6,405 nt of DNA. Origin: Acidobacteriaceae bacterium. GTDB taxonomy: Bacteria > Acidobacteriota > Terriglobia > Terriglobales > Acidobacteriaceae. Both the position numbers and the translations under genes were made by a program. The stretch covers positions 10,725 through 17,129 of the forward strand of contig PMMJ01000429.1 of assembly GCA_003162255.1 (NCBI GenBank), given 5' to 3'. The notes beneath the pieces were generated by a model. It made no database searches. It was not told the origin of the DNA and was given only the letters and a program-made list of their open reading frames with translations. Positions within the stretch are counted from its first letter, which is position 1. The number at the start of each line of letters is the position of its first letter. Below are positions 6,004-6,405 of this stretch, one piece after another.

Positions 6004-6405
<402 letters not shown>

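Overview
The window looks like part of a soil-type Acidobacteriota genome. This is an inference from family recognition: the carboxypeptidase-regulatory-like protein at 3426-4469, with its C-terminal stretch around HQDPRYFYQGTG, the diverged STAS and ECF-like proteins, and the FhlA-like GAF/sigma-54 activator are all combinations I associate with that phylum. Several genes are broken by single-base shifts or by a hybrid junction, so either local gene decay or imperfect assembly is in play.

Left half (1-3127, minus strand). A STAS-domain protein (2643-2990), a diverged ECF-sigma-like protein (1917-2609), a cytidylate-kinase-like protein (1188-1920, frameshifted) and an AcrA-type RND efflux adaptor lipoprotein (start 1201) form a tight operon: one 33-base gap, then a TTGA stop/start overlap, then a 14-base overlap. 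A near-perfect -24/-12 sigma-54 promoter (3045-3059) stands 55 bases ahead of the STAS gene. The adaptor breaks off at about 431, inside its second lipoyl half-motif region, and runs directly into the middle of a sigma-54-dependent activator (GAF end plus AAA+ Walker A) in another frame. That activator runs off the window at base 1.

Middle (3042-5278). An 86-bp segment carrying the sigma-54 promoter occurs twice in the same orientation (3042-3127 and 4870-4955) with one mismatch, and both copies end in GGGGCAA/TTGCCCC inverted ends. Each copy is followed on its minus-strand side by a leader and an ATGTTTCG start (the STAS gene, and a 58-codon stub at 4643-4819). On its other side each has a diverged plus-strand coding trace encoding ADLA(M/V)LISQ. 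Between the copies lies the secreted carboxypeptidase-regulatory-like protein (minus strand).

Right end (5279-6405). A clear greB (5365-6003, plus strand) is followed by about 260 bases with no convincing gene. The window closes with the C-terminal end of a RibD-C/dihydrofolate-reductase-family protein on the minus strand, also carrying a frameshift.

Overall inference: the left operon looks like a sigma-54-controlled stress or signalling module (STAS plus sigma-like protein) linked to an efflux system. Its promoter region has been copied next to a second minus-strand unit. The duplicated promoter cassette is the most unusual thing in the window.
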